Of a stretch of DNA of 64,000 nt, positions 45,788 to 54,552 are shown piece after piece. Source of the stretch: Phycisphaerales bacterium. GTDB lineage: Bacteria > Planctomycetota > Phycisphaerae > Phycisphaerales > SM1A02. A program made the position numbers and the translations under genes. Under the pieces are notes generated by a model, which was not told the origin of the DNA, did not search any database, and saw nothing but the letters and a program-made list of their open reading frames with translations. The DNA lies in the NCBI GenBank assembly GCA_029242715.1, contig JAQWTL010000035.1, forward strand, positions 20,769 to 84,768, written 5' to 3'. Each line of letters opens with the position of its first letter. Position 1 is the first letter of the stretch.

Positions 45788-46665
45788 AAATCGCCTTCAT
45801 CGGAACTGGCGTCATGGGTCACTCGATGGCTGGCCACCTGATTGATGGTGGACATGATCTTGTCATCTACACTCGCACTCGTTCAAAGGCAGAATCCCTG
45901 CTCGAACGTGGCGCCGTCTGGGGCGACACGCCGGCACAGGCTTCAGATGGCGCAGATATCGCCATTGCCATCGTCGGCATGCCCGAAGATGTTGAAGAAG
46001 TCTTTCTTGGTGAAGCAGGACTTCTGGCAGCTGCCACGCCCCCGTCCATCATCATCGACATGACAACGTCTCCCCCATCGCTTGCTCGGCGTATTGCCGA
46101 AGTGGCAGCAGCGAAACGCGTTTCATCGATCGATGCGCCGGTCAGCGGCGGAGATGTCGGTGCGAAGAATGCCACGCTGTCGATCATGGTCGGTGGTGAG
46201 ACGCCGGCCGTTGCAACGGCCTGGCCGGTTCTTGAACTCATGGGCAAGACCATCGTTCATCAGGGGCCAGCGGGTGCTGGCCAACACACCAAGATGGTCA
46301 ACCAGATTCTGATCGCCGGTGGAATGCTGGGCATGTGTGAAGGCCTCCGTTATGCGGAAGCGGCTGGACTGGATGGCCAAAAGGTGATCGACTCTGTTGG
46401 CGGCGGTGCTGCTGGCTCATGGAGCATCAACAATCTCGGTCCGCGAATTCTGAATCGCGACTTCGAGCCGGGCTTCTTCATCGAGCATTTCCTGAAGGAT
46501 CTCACCATCGCTTTTCATGAAGCGGAGGTCATGGGGCTTGATCTTCCTGCCCTTGACATGGCCAAGGCGTTCTATGAACGGGCCGTCAGCGAGGGCCTGG
46601 GGCGCAAAGGCACGCAGGCATTGCAACTGCTGCTGGAAAAAACCACCGAGGTGGAGCAGGCCTAG
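45784..46665 (+). CDS. 3-hydroxyisobutyrate dehydrogenase-like enzyme
   Basis: 293 residues from the ATG that overlaps the RidA stop. MKIAFIGTGVMGHSMAGHL binds NAD(P), then DAPVSGGDVGAKN, GQHTKMVNQI with the catalytic Lys, and a helical dimer domain. It reduces a 2-hydroxyacid or semialdehyde; in this operon perhaps a downstream keto-acid. Its stop overlaps a minus-strand small ORF by three bases. Confidence 0.88.
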   Translation: MKIAFIGTGVMGHSMAGHLIDGGHDLVIYTRTRSKAESLLERGAVWGDTPAQASDGADIAIAIVGMPEDVEEVFLGEAGLLAAATPPSIIIDMTTSPPSLARRIAEVAAAKRVSSIDAPVSGGDVGAKNATLSIMVGGETPAVATAWPVLELMGKTIVHQGPAGAGQHTKMVNQILIAGGMLGMCEGLRYAEAAGLDGQKVIDSVGGGAAGSWSINNLGPRILNRDFEPGFFIEHFLKDLTIAFHEAEVMGLDLPALDMAKAFYERAVSEGLGRKGTQALQLLLEKTTEVEQA

Positions 46666-46775
46666 TTGTTGACCACCATTGCCACGATCAACAACACGAC
46701 GCAGACGATCACGAAGAGGATGCCTACCGTCAGTGCTGTGCGACCGAGCTTCTGGTCAGGATGCTTCATGGACAT
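46662..46775 (-). CDS. 37-residue single-pass membrane peptide
   Basis: MSMKHPDQKLGRTAL is followed by a 20-residue hydrophobic stretch (TVGILFVIVCVVLLIVAMVV) and NN. Alternative start at 46769. It lies 47 bases downstream of the formamidase gene, on the same strand, and its stop codon overlaps that of the convergent dehydrogenase. Possibly a small subunit or anchor for the transporter or KMO. No clear Shine-Dalgarno, so real expression needs proof. Confidence 0.5.
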   Translation of the reverse strand: MSMKHPDQKLGRTALTVGILFVIVCVVLLIVAMVVNN

Positions 46776-46822
46776 GTCTTGAAGAATACCACGCGTTGAC
46801 AGGTGGCAAGTATTTATTCGAG

Positions 46823-47461
46823 CTATCCACCGGGATCCGTTTGGAGTGGCCGCAGGATTGCCCTTACAGGGGAGCCATCGAAGCCCATGAGCTTCAAGGG
46901 AAGTGCGATCAATTCATACCGTCCAGCTGGCACGTCAGCGAGCTGAAGAGTTTCGAGAATTCGTATGCCGCTGACATGGCATTGGTTGTGTGTCGGAAGA
47001 TCCTTCGAATCACTGAGGTCGACACTTGGAGTGTCAACACCAATCGTAATGACGCCCTGCTCAGCGAGTTGCCTGATCAATGAAGCTTCGGGGGCGGCAA
47101 AGTCCGGATTGAAATGATTGGGATCCGGATAGGTTCCAGTTGAAAGAAGGATTCGAGGTGCATCAATAGGCGTGCCTTCAGGAATGGCCTCCATTCCATA
47201 ACGCTTTCCTCGTTGTGCCGATACATGGATGACACGGCACTCTCCCAGGTAATGCTCCAGAGGCTGTTCCCCCACTCCATCGCCATCGACGGCATAGTGG
47301 TTGGGTCCATCGGCATGTGACCCCAGGTGAACGGTTGAACGCAGGGTTGAAAGCGTGACGCTGTCCCCCTGGCTCAACTGCATCAGCAGTTCACGAGTGG
47401 CGGAAGTGTCACCAGGCCATACGGCCAGTTGTTCTGTGATTGGTGGACTGAGATCGTACAT
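46823..47461 (-). CDS. kynB: Kynurenine formamidase (KynB-type cyclase)
   Basis: 212 residues. The metal motif is HLGSHADGPNHY, the cyclase-family HxGxHxDxPxH. GVDTPSVDLSDSKDLPTHN is typical of KynB. It hydrolyses N-formylkynurenine to kynurenine. It starts one base after the MFS1 stop, so it is in the same operon as the transporters and TDO. Confidence 0.93.
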   Translation of the reverse strand: MYDLSPPITEQLAVWPGDTSATRELLMQLSQGDSVTLSTLRSTVHLGSHADGPNHYAVDGDGVGEQPLEHYLGECRVIHVSAQRGKRYGMEAIPEGTPIDAPRILLSTGTYPDPNHFNPDFAAPEASLIRQLAEQGVITIGVDTPSVDLSDSKDLPTHNQCHVSGIRILETLQLADVPAGRYELIALPLKLMGFDGSPVRAILRPLQTDPGG

Positions 47462-47462
47462 G

Positions 47463-48641
47463 TCAGACCTTGCTGTTGATTCCCTTGGGGATGGTGACCA
47501 TGAAGGCGAAGATCATCGAAGCAGCAAAGCAGCCTGCGGCCATCCAGAAGCCAGCAAGATATCCCATTCCCAGATGGATCATGTAGCCCATGGCGAAAGC
47601 TGCAGCGGCCATGCTGATATTGAAGAGAATGGTAAGCCTGCTCCACCACTTGATATGTCCGCCTGGTCCTGCCAGGGCCAGGACTCTTTGAGTCACGATC
47701 GAGGCATAGCCCATCTGTGCGATTCCAATCACAAGCCCGGAGGCGACAGCGACCCAGACGCCTGTTGTAAAGAGAATCATCAATGCGGCGATCATGCCGA
47801 TGATCATGCAGAGTACGAGCGTGAGATATCGACCTATGAAACGACTCACCAGGCTGCCCATCAAGGGGCCGCCAAGCATGATGCCAAGGCCGTAGATCGC
47901 ATAGACCATCATGCTGAAGCTGATGGGTTGCTTGAGAACAACATGGATATAGGCGGCCAGATAGATTGAATGCGGGACGATGGCTGCGGCTGCAAACAGA
48001 TACGCAATACCCAGAAGCACCAGTCTTCCGCGATAGACCGTCTGTTCAGCGGTCTTCGATGAAGAATCAGATGTGATGCGAGTCTTGAGTCCTGGCCAGG
48101 CAATGACCAGGCAGGCGAGTGTCAATGCAGCGGTGTACAGCCAGCCCAATGCAGGGCTTTCTCCAGCTACCAGGGGCAGTGTCAGGCTCAGAAGGATGAC
48201 ACCGAGGCCACTTCCAGCGAACACGGTGCTGATGAGTTTCGCTCGTTGGTCATGGCGAACGCCCTGTGCCACCAGGGCAGGTGTCAGAATCATGCCGCCA
48301 GCAGCGGTGAGACCTGCCATCAAGCGACAGCCTGCCAACCACCAGGGGCCAAAATCGATTGCAGAGAGACCAACGCTCACGAGCCCGATCAACAAGGCAA
48401 CTCGGCAGACGACTCCGCCCGTGAATCGTCGTGACAGCCAGGCGCACAGGAATGCGCCGATGACATTACCGATGAAGTTCACGGTTCCGAGATAGCCCAC
48501 CTGGGAACTGGAGAGCCAATGATGATCAATCATGGCTGGAACAAGCGGAGAGTAGGCGTATCGCACCAGCCCAATGGAAGCCAGCATGCCAAGTGTGCAG
48601 GCAAGAACTCGATACCAGGTTCGTTCACTCAATGTTGTCAT
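47463..48641 (-). CDS. YbfB/YjiJ-type MFS transporter 1
   Basis: 392 residues, about 12 helices. N-terminal pattern MTTLSERTWYRVLACTLGMLAS and YAYSPLVPAMIDHH, then the WLSRRFTGGV loop (MFS motif A-like). Paralogous to the two next genes. Likely exports or imports tryptophan, kynurenine or a breakdown product; direction cannot be told. It is fourth from the end of the catabolic operon. Confidence 0.88.
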   Translation of the reverse strand: MTTLSERTWYRVLACTLGMLASIGLVRYAYSPLVPAMIDHHWLSSSQVGYLGTVNFIGNVIGAFLCAWLSRRFTGGVVCRVALLIGLVSVGLSAIDFGPWWLAGCRLMAGLTAAGGMILTPALVAQGVRHDQRAKLISTVFAGSGLGVILLSLTLPLVAGESPALGWLYTAALTLACLVIAWPGLKTRITSDSSSKTAEQTVYRGRLVLLGIAYLFAAAAIVPHSIYLAAYIHVVLKQPISFSMMVYAIYGLGIMLGGPLMGSLVSRFIGRYLTLVLCMIIGMIAALMILFTTGVWVAVASGLVIGIAQMGYASIVTQRVLALAGPGGHIKWWSRLTILFNISMAAAAFAMGYMIHLGMGYLAGFWMAAGCFAASMIFAFMVTIPKGINSKV

Positions 48642-48677
48642 GGAGAGGTGGCAGGTTGGTCATGCAATCATGAGATC

Positions 48678-49864
48678 TCATCCGTTGCCTGCAGTAGTCG
48701 GGGATATCGCCATGGAGTCAGATGATTTCGGAACTTTCGTACACGATGCAAGCAGAATAGCGAATACGAAAGAAATGGCCCCTATCCAGAAGACGGAAGA
48801 ATATCCCCAGCCGAGAAACAGCAGGATGCCCATGAGAATTGAACCGATGACTTCACTGATGCAAGTGAACAAGGTCATGATTCCCCACCATCGTATTCGA
48901 AGCGCTGGGCCAACGATTCTCATGGCACGATCTGCCATCAATGCCGTGGCCGCTGTGTTTGATGCACCCACGAGGAGTCCTGCAGCAATGGCCAGCCAGA
49001 GGCTTGATGTCATGATGATCAGCAGCATCCCTACCAAGCCGACAATCATTGCGAGTATGAGACTGAGGTAGCGACCAATCCAATTACTGATCAGCCCATC
49101 GAATAGAGGGCTGCCAATCATGTTCCCCAGTCCATAGAAAGCAAAGATCATTGCGCTGAAAGTGATCGACTTATCGAATCCCAAATAGATATAGGCGGAC
49201 AGGTAGAGGTACATCGGTGCAATGGCTGGACCGAAGAAGAAGTATGAGGCTGTCAGAACGAGCATTCGTTTTCGATGTGGTGTTGGGCCTGGCTTAGCGG
49301 GTCGTATTTGCGAAGGGATTCCACGAGTGCGTAAACTCGGCCAGGCGATAACAAGACAAATGGCTGTCAGGCCAGCGGTATAGAGCCAGCCTATGGTTGG
49401 CTCAGTCGTCAGTGAGAGCACAGGTAATGGCAGCGTGACGCTGATCAGAATCGTGCCAAGGCCGGCGCCGGCAAATGTCAGCCCTACTACTCGACTTCGG
49501 AGTGAAGGATCGATGCCCTGGACGACCAGAACGGGCGCTAGCACACTGGCACCGGCGGCGGACAGTCCTGCGAGTAATCGACATCCACCCAGCCAATATG
49601 GACCGAAATCGATGGCGGCAAGAAGAAGGCTGAGAAGTCCGCAGACCAATGCCCCACGGCAAACCCATCCGCCAGTGAATCTACGAGCCAATGGAGCACA
49701 GGCAATCGAGCCCAGTATCCAGCTTGTGATTTAGTTAACCACTTGTGATCCAGCATGGATGGCAAAATAGGCGCATACACACCATGGATCATTCCCACGG
49801 AAGCCATCATTATGAGCGTAAAGGTGATCGCTCGGTACCAAATTCGTTCACCAAGAGGAATCAT
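48678..49864 (-). pseudogene. MFS transporter 2, broken by a frameshifting deletion
   Basis: The N-terminus (MIPLGERIWYRAITFTLIMMAS...LTKSQAGYW) is in one frame from 49864; the rest (ARRFTGGWVCRGALVCG... to 48678) is in another. Aligned with the intact neighbours, Tyr to Arg-Arg-Phe should span 19 residues, but only about 26 bases remain near 49690-49715, so about 31 bases are missing and the frame shifts. The rest of the protein reads well. A restart at a TTG (49691) would give a protein lacking helix 1-2. It is therefore probably inactive unless the deletion is an assembly error. Confidence 0.78.
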
Positions 49865-49891
49865 GGTTGTAGGCTTGTGTAGCTCGTCATC

Positions 49892-51091
49892 TCATGAATG
49901 TCCGGCAACTTGATCTTCTTGGACAAGTCTCTTGGGCGTGGTGATGAGTGCATTGATGATCAAGGTGATTACGAAGCAGGCTCCAGCCATCCAGAATCCA
50001 GCCTTGAAACCCCACCCGATGTAAATCATGTATCCCATCGCAAATGAAGCTGCGGCCATTCCCGAGTTGAAGAGTATGGCCAGAGTCCCCCACCATTTTA
50101 CGTGACCGGCTTGACCTGCAAAGACCAGGACTCGATGTGTTGCAATGGAGGCGAATCCCATCTGGGAGACACCCAGAACAAATCCTGAAGCGGCTGCGAT
50201 CCAGACACTATCGGTGAGGACAACCATGAGAATGGATGCCAGCCCGATGATCATGGCAGCCAGCATGGCCAGGTAATGGCCAATCCAGGCAGCGAGCAGT
50301 CCGTCAAGCAAGATGCCTCCGAGCAAAATACCAGCTCCGAAGATGGCATAGATCATCACGCTGATGCCCAGGGGTTGATGCAGATCAAGGTGGATGTAGG
50401 CAGCCAAGTAAAGCGAATGGGGAACAATGGCTGCAGCCGCGATGAAATACCCGGCAGCCAGAAGGATCAGTTTGCCTCGGTAGACCTTGTTCTTGCCATC
50501 ATCCTTTTTGGATTCAGGAAGACATGGTTTGGTTTTGAGTCCTGGCCAGGAAATGACCAGGCAAGCCATTGTCAGACCAGCGGTATAGAGCCAGCCCGTC
50601 TGAGCATCGTGCCCCATGACAGGCGGCAAGGTCAGGCTCAAGAGCACAATGCCAATACCGGCTCCGGCAAAGGTGAATCCAAGCAGTCTTCCGCAGAGTT
50701 CTGATCGAACACCCTGCGTCACAAGGGTCGGCGCCAGGATCATGCCACTGACAGCCGTCAGTCCGGCGACAAATCTCCAGATTGCCAACCACCATGGCCC
50801 CAGATTGAACGCGGCGAGCACAAGGCTTGCAAACCCGATCAACAGGGCCATTCTGCATACCCACCCCCCTGTGAAGATTCTCGCCAGCCACATTGTGGTG
50901 ACAGCCCCGATGAGGCTGCCAAGAAAGTTGACGGTTCCGATGTAGCCAACCTCTGCACCGGTCAACCAATGATCGATGATCATCGCGGGTACCAGGGGCG
51001 AGTAGGCATATCGAATCAAACCAATCGCCGCGAGCATGGCAAGCATGCAGGATAAGACGCGGTACCAGGTTCGATTGCCCAGTCTTGTCAC
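49892..51091 (-). CDS. YbfB/YjiJ-type MFS transporter 3
   Basis: 399 residues from the GTG at 51091 (V-T-R-L-G-N-R-T-W-Y-R); a nearby GTG at 51094 and an ATG at 51118 are alternatives. The GTG site gives a start matching paralogue 1 and abuts the TDO stop. Twelve predicted helices; WLARIFTGGWVC loop. Paralogous to transporters 1 and 2. Confidence 0.86.
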   Translation of the reverse strand: MTRLGNRTWYRVLSCMLAMLAAIGLIRYAYSPLVPAMIIDHWLTGAEVGYIGTVNFLGSLIGAVTTMWLARIFTGGWVCRMALLIGFASLVLAAFNLGPWWLAIWRFVAGLTAVSGMILAPTLVTQGVRSELCGRLLGFTFAGAGIGIVLLSLTLPPVMGHDAQTGWLYTAGLTMACLVISWPGLKTKPCLPESKKDDGKNKVYRGKLILLAAGYFIAAAAIVPHSLYLAAYIHLDLHQPLGISVMIYAIFGAGILLGGILLDGLLAAWIGHYLAMLAAMIIGLASILMVVLTDSVWIAAASGFVLGVSQMGFASIATHRVLVFAGQAGHVKWWGTLAILFNSGMAAASFAMGYMIYIGWGFKAGFWMAGACFVITLIINALITTPKRLVQEDQVAGHS

Positions 51092-51093
51092 CA

Positions 51094-51891
51094 CTAGAAT
51101 CTGTGGCGGATAGCCCATAAATCCGGAAAGACAGGTTCAAACAAGGTGCGCTCCAGGTAAGGGACACCTGGCGAGCCACCAGTTCCGTGCTTGTTGCCAA
51201 TGGTGCGACGTACGAGTTGCACATGGCGGTATCGCCATTCCTGAAGACCTTCATCGATATCCAGCATCAGTTCGAAGAGGTTTGCCAGTTCTGGTGAATT
51301 GACAGAGCATTCCACGAGTTGATCCTGAACTTCCTGGTTTGGTTCGGATCGCAGGGAGACATCCCGTTCAAGGACTTCTGCTGGAATCTTGGCGCCACGA
51401 TTGGCCAGGAAGACATGAAAGTCATCAACAAGTGATGGTGCGTTAAGTCTGGCCAGGGCAGCTTCTCTGCCAGCCATGCCTTCTTGCATGTACTTGAGTA
51501 CTTCTTCTCGCTTGACGCCCAATCGGAACTCGAGTTCTCGAAACTGCATTGACTGGAAGCCTGATGCAGTATCGAGTCGATCACGGAATGACACGAATGA
51601 TTCAGGTGTCATGGTCTCGAGTATGTCGATCTGGCCGACCAGAGTCTTGAGGATCATTCGAACGCGTTTGAGCAGATGGTAGACGCCCCAGAGATCACCT
51701 TCGCGGAGCTTGGTTCCGGCGAGATCCAGTTCATGAAGAATCTGCTTGAACCACAGTTCATAGACCTGGTGAATGATGATGAAGAGCATCTCGTCATGCT
51801 CAGCAGGCTTCGATCGTGGCTCCTGAAGCTTGAGCAGGTCATCAATCTGGAGATAGGTCGCGTACGTCAGTTTGCCGGTTGTCGAGGTCAT
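51094..51891 (-). CDS. kynA: Tryptophan 2,3-dioxygenase
   Basis: 265 residues, normal length. The distal haem pocket is HQVYELWFKQILHELD and the proximal His is in WRYRHVQLVRR; the C-terminal loop GNKHGTGGSPGVPYL is intact. It opens the indole ring of tryptophan with O2 to N-formylkynurenine. It is 19 bases downstream of kmo. Confidence 0.97.
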   Translation of the reverse strand: MTSTTGKLTYATYLQIDDLLKLQEPRSKPAEHDEMLFIIIHQVYELWFKQILHELDLAGTKLREGDLWGVYHLLKRVRMILKTLVGQIDILETMTPESFVSFRDRLDTASGFQSMQFRELEFRLGVKREEVLKYMQEGMAGREAALARLNAPSLVDDFHVFLANRGAKIPAEVLERDVSLRSEPNQEVQDQLVECSVNSPELANLFELMLDIDEGLQEWRYRHVQLVRRTIGNKHGTGGSPGVPYLERTLFEPVFPDLWAIRHRF

Positions 51892-51910
51892 GGAGAGAGC
51901 CTAGCGGGTA

Positions 51911-53260
51911 TCAGGTGAACGTGCCGATGAAGAAGGCGATCACGAGGGCTGCCAAACTGATCAGTACGGCCAAAAGGGATTTGATTGATTGGCGCCTTCT
52001 GGCCTGTCGCTTGACGATTTCCTGGTAAGGAGTCGTTGTAAAAGAGACAAGGTTGTAGACCGGTTGTACACGGGACGGCATGAGCCGGTGAAGCCACTTC
52101 TCGACATGCTGGCTGAGCCTGAACCAGCGAGATGAGACCCTGTCTCGCATGATCAGAAAGTTGTCCAGGCTGAGCTTGGAAATGGCATCGCCATTGGGCT
52201 TCTGTTGTTCGCTGAATGTCACAATCGCTCTGCGAACATTGTTGTCATGTGTCCTGAGGTGCTCACGAAGAACCATGCAATCCTGGAATGCCGAGTTCAT
52301 GCCTTGCCCAAAGAAGGGAACGATCGCATGGGCGGCATCACCAAGCAGGACGGAATGTTCTCCGCAGTACCAATGATCACAAGAGATCATGACCAATGGG
52401 CTGACCGGGTTGTTCCTGGCGTCCTCTTCAAGCGTTGGCATCAGGTTGACGGCATCAGGGTAGATCTGGCCTATGTATGCAGTCACATCGTCTGCTGCTG
52501 CCAATGATTCAAAACTGGTGCCCTGGCCCTCGCGTGGCCAGAAGAGAGTGCACGTAAAACTGCCATCGGCATTGGGAAGCGCGATCATCATCGAGGCGCC
52601 GCGTGGCCAGATGTGAAGGGCGTTGGGATCTAATGCATGTGAGCCATCACTCAAAGGCGGTATCACCAGTTCCTTGTAGCTGTGGGAGATGAAGGTCTGG
52701 CTGAAGCCGAACCCTGCTCTCTGTGGATAGCACTGCATCGCGTTTCGCATGGTGGAATAGGCGCCGTCAGCTCCGACGATCAGATCAAACTTGATCGATT
52801 CAGGCTCATTGCCTTCCGTGCTTTCCACCTTTATGAAACCGCTGGCAAAGTCCACGTCGACGATCGGCTTCTCAAAATGAAGAGTCACGTTCTCGTGCTC
52901 ATCGGCGGCCTTGAGAAGCTCTATGTTCAATTCGCCGCGCGATACAGAGTTGATCGCATCGCTGGGCGCAACACTGTATGGATGGAATGAGGTGCGTCCA
53001 TCTGGATCATGCATGATTCGTCCCCGCATGGGAACGACGTCTTTCATGATCTTCTCCTGCAGCCCAATTGCCGTAAGTGCCTCCAGGCCTCTTGTGGATA
53101 GCGCGAGATTGATCGATCGTCCACCTATGAATCCGCTTCGACGGGGATCTTCCCGACGTTCGAAGACGGTGACACGATGGCCATCCTGGGCCAGAAGACT
53201 GGCCAGCAGGCTGCCGGCCAGTCCTGCTCCTGCAATGCCGATGTCAAGAGGTTGGCTCAT
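51911..53260 (-). CDS. kmo: Kynurenine 3-monooxygenase with C-terminal membrane anchor
   Basis: 449 residues from the ATG at 53260 (ATGA overlap with kynU). FAD-binding GAGLAGSLLASLL, VGADGAYS, and LLGDAAHAIVPFFGQGMNSAFQDC. It hydroxylates kynurenine with NADPH and O2. The last 30 residues are a basic stretch (KRQARRRQS) and a transmembrane helix (LLAVLISLAALVIAFFIGTF), as in eukaryotic KMO and unlike the soluble Pseudomonas enzyme. It is therefore probably held at the cytosolic membrane face, near the transporters. Confidence 0.95.
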   Translation of the reverse strand: MSQPLDIGIAGAGLAGSLLASLLAQDGHRVTVFERREDPRRSGFIGGRSINLALSTRGLEALTAIGLQEKIMKDVVPMRGRIMHDPDGRTSFHPYSVAPSDAINSVSRGELNIELLKAADEHENVTLHFEKPIVDVDFASGFIKVESTEGNEPESIKFDLIVGADGAYSTMRNAMQCYPQRAGFGFSQTFISHSYKELVIPPLSDGSHALDPNALHIWPRGASMMIALPNADGSFTCTLFWPREGQGTSFESLAAADDVTAYIGQIYPDAVNLMPTLEEDARNNPVSPLVMISCDHWYCGEHSVLLGDAAHAIVPFFGQGMNSAFQDCMVLREHLRTHDNNVRRAIVTFSEQQKPNGDAISKLSLDNFLIMRDRVSSRWFRLSQHVEKWLHRLMPSRVQPVYNLVSFTTTPYQEIVKRQARRRQSIKSLLAVLISLAALVIAFFIGTFT

Positions 53261-54552
53261 GCAGACGGGGATCCAAATCGATCTCCCATCAGCATGGCGA
53301 ATCGCCAGCAATCATGGAAGGTGTTGTACATGGGAGTTGGGGCTACGCGGACAACATTGGGTGGACGGAAGTCAGCTACGACGTCGGCGGCTTCGATGGT
53401 GGCAAAGGCGTCTGTTGCATCGCCCTCGATCACGATCGAGAGCTGGCATCCATGCTGCTCATCTTCCTCAGGAGTGATGACCTTGTAACGACAGCCGGGC
53501 CGTGATTCGAGCATGGCCCGAAGGTATCCAGTCAGCCGCAGGGATCGTTCACGCAGGGCAGGCATGCCAGTGGTGTCGAAAAGTTCAAGAGAGGCTCGGA
53601 GTGGAGCCATGGCAAGAATGGGTGGATTGCTCAGTTGCCAGGCGTCGGCACTGTCAACCGGTACGAACGTTTCCTCAAGATGCATTCGGAAGCGTGTATC
53701 GGGTTCATTCCCCCACCATCCAGCCAGTCTTGGAAGTGAGCGATTGGTGGCATGCGTCTCGTGTATGTAGGCCCCGGCAATGGCACCCGGTGATGCGTTG
53801 AGGTACTTGTAGGAGCACCATGCGGCAAAGTCGACTTCCCAGTCATGAAGAGACATGATTACGTTGCCAGCAGCATGGGCCAGATCAAACCCCACAGCAG
53901 CGCCCACTCGGTGGCCGGCTTCAGTGATGGCAGCCATGTCCAGCACCTGGCCTGTGAGGAAGTTGACGCCACCCATCATGATCGTGGCAAGTTCATCGCC
54001 ATGCTGTTCAATAGCCTGGAGAACATGGGTTGTTTCAAGACAGTCTGCACCGCTCGATGGCCCGCAGGTCACCAGGACCTCTGCGGGGTTCAGGCCACGA
54101 GCGGCGATGTGACTTTGAAGGCAGTAGATATCAGAGGGGAATGCTGGCGATTCCATCAGGATCTTCTGACGTTTACCTTCGGGCCGGTAGAAGGTCGTCA
54201 ATAACAGATGGAGATTGACCGTCAGGGAGTTCATCATGATGACCTCACCAGGCCGTGCGCCAACAAGACGAGCCCCTGTTTCATGAAAGAGCTCGTGGTA
54301 TGGGAACCAGGGGGCAGGTCCCTGCTGATGCCCATGGACGCCACGAGCCGCCCATTCATCCATGACTTCCTGGACGTAGTAGTTGGCCTTTGCTGGTGGC
54401 AGGCCAAGGGAGTTGCCGCAGAAATACATCACGGGTTGCCCAGAGGCCCCGGTAGGTATCGAAAACTGATTTCTCAGGCTGGACAGTGGATCTGATTCAT
54501 CAAGTTTGCGAGCCGTCTCTTCATCCGGCCGGATTCCGTGCAGCACCGTCAT
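53257..54552 (-). CDS. kynU: Kynureninase
   Basis: 431 residues, usual length. PLP-Lys is in WCSYKYLN, and other fold-I motifs include YFCGNSLGLPP and GWWG. It cleaves 3-hydroxykynurenine to 3-hydroxyanthranilate and alanine. It overlaps the genes on both sides by four bases (ATGA), showing tight coupling. Confidence 0.97.
   Translation of the reverse strand: MTVLHGIRPDEETARKLDESDPLSSLRNQFSIPTGASGQPVMYFCGNSLGLPPAKANYYVQEVMDEWAARGVHGHQQGPAPWFPYHELFHETGARLVGARPGEVIMMNSLTVNLHLLLTTFYRPEGKRQKILMESPAFPSDIYCLQSHIAARGLNPAEVLVTCGPSSGADCLETTHVLQAIEQHGDELATIMMGGVNFLTGQVLDMAAITEAGHRVGAAVGFDLAHAAGNVIMSLHDWEVDFAAWCSYKYLNASPGAIAGAYIHETHATNRSLPRLAGWWGNEPDTRFRMHLEETFVPVDSADAWQLSNPPILAMAPLRASLELFDTTGMPALRERSLRLTGYLRAMLESRPGCRYKVITPEEDEQHGCQLSIVIEGDATDAFATIEAADVVADFRPPNVVRVAPTPMYNTFHDCWRFAMLMGDRFGSPSA

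Noticed and set aside
46679..47083. 134-residue plus-strand ORF as a possible missing HAAO
   Set aside because: It is the antisense of kynB and has no cupin motif.
49538..49864. Independent small gene
   Set aside because: Its first 50 residues are the N-terminus of MFS transporter 2; the rest is out-of-frame sequence after the deletion.
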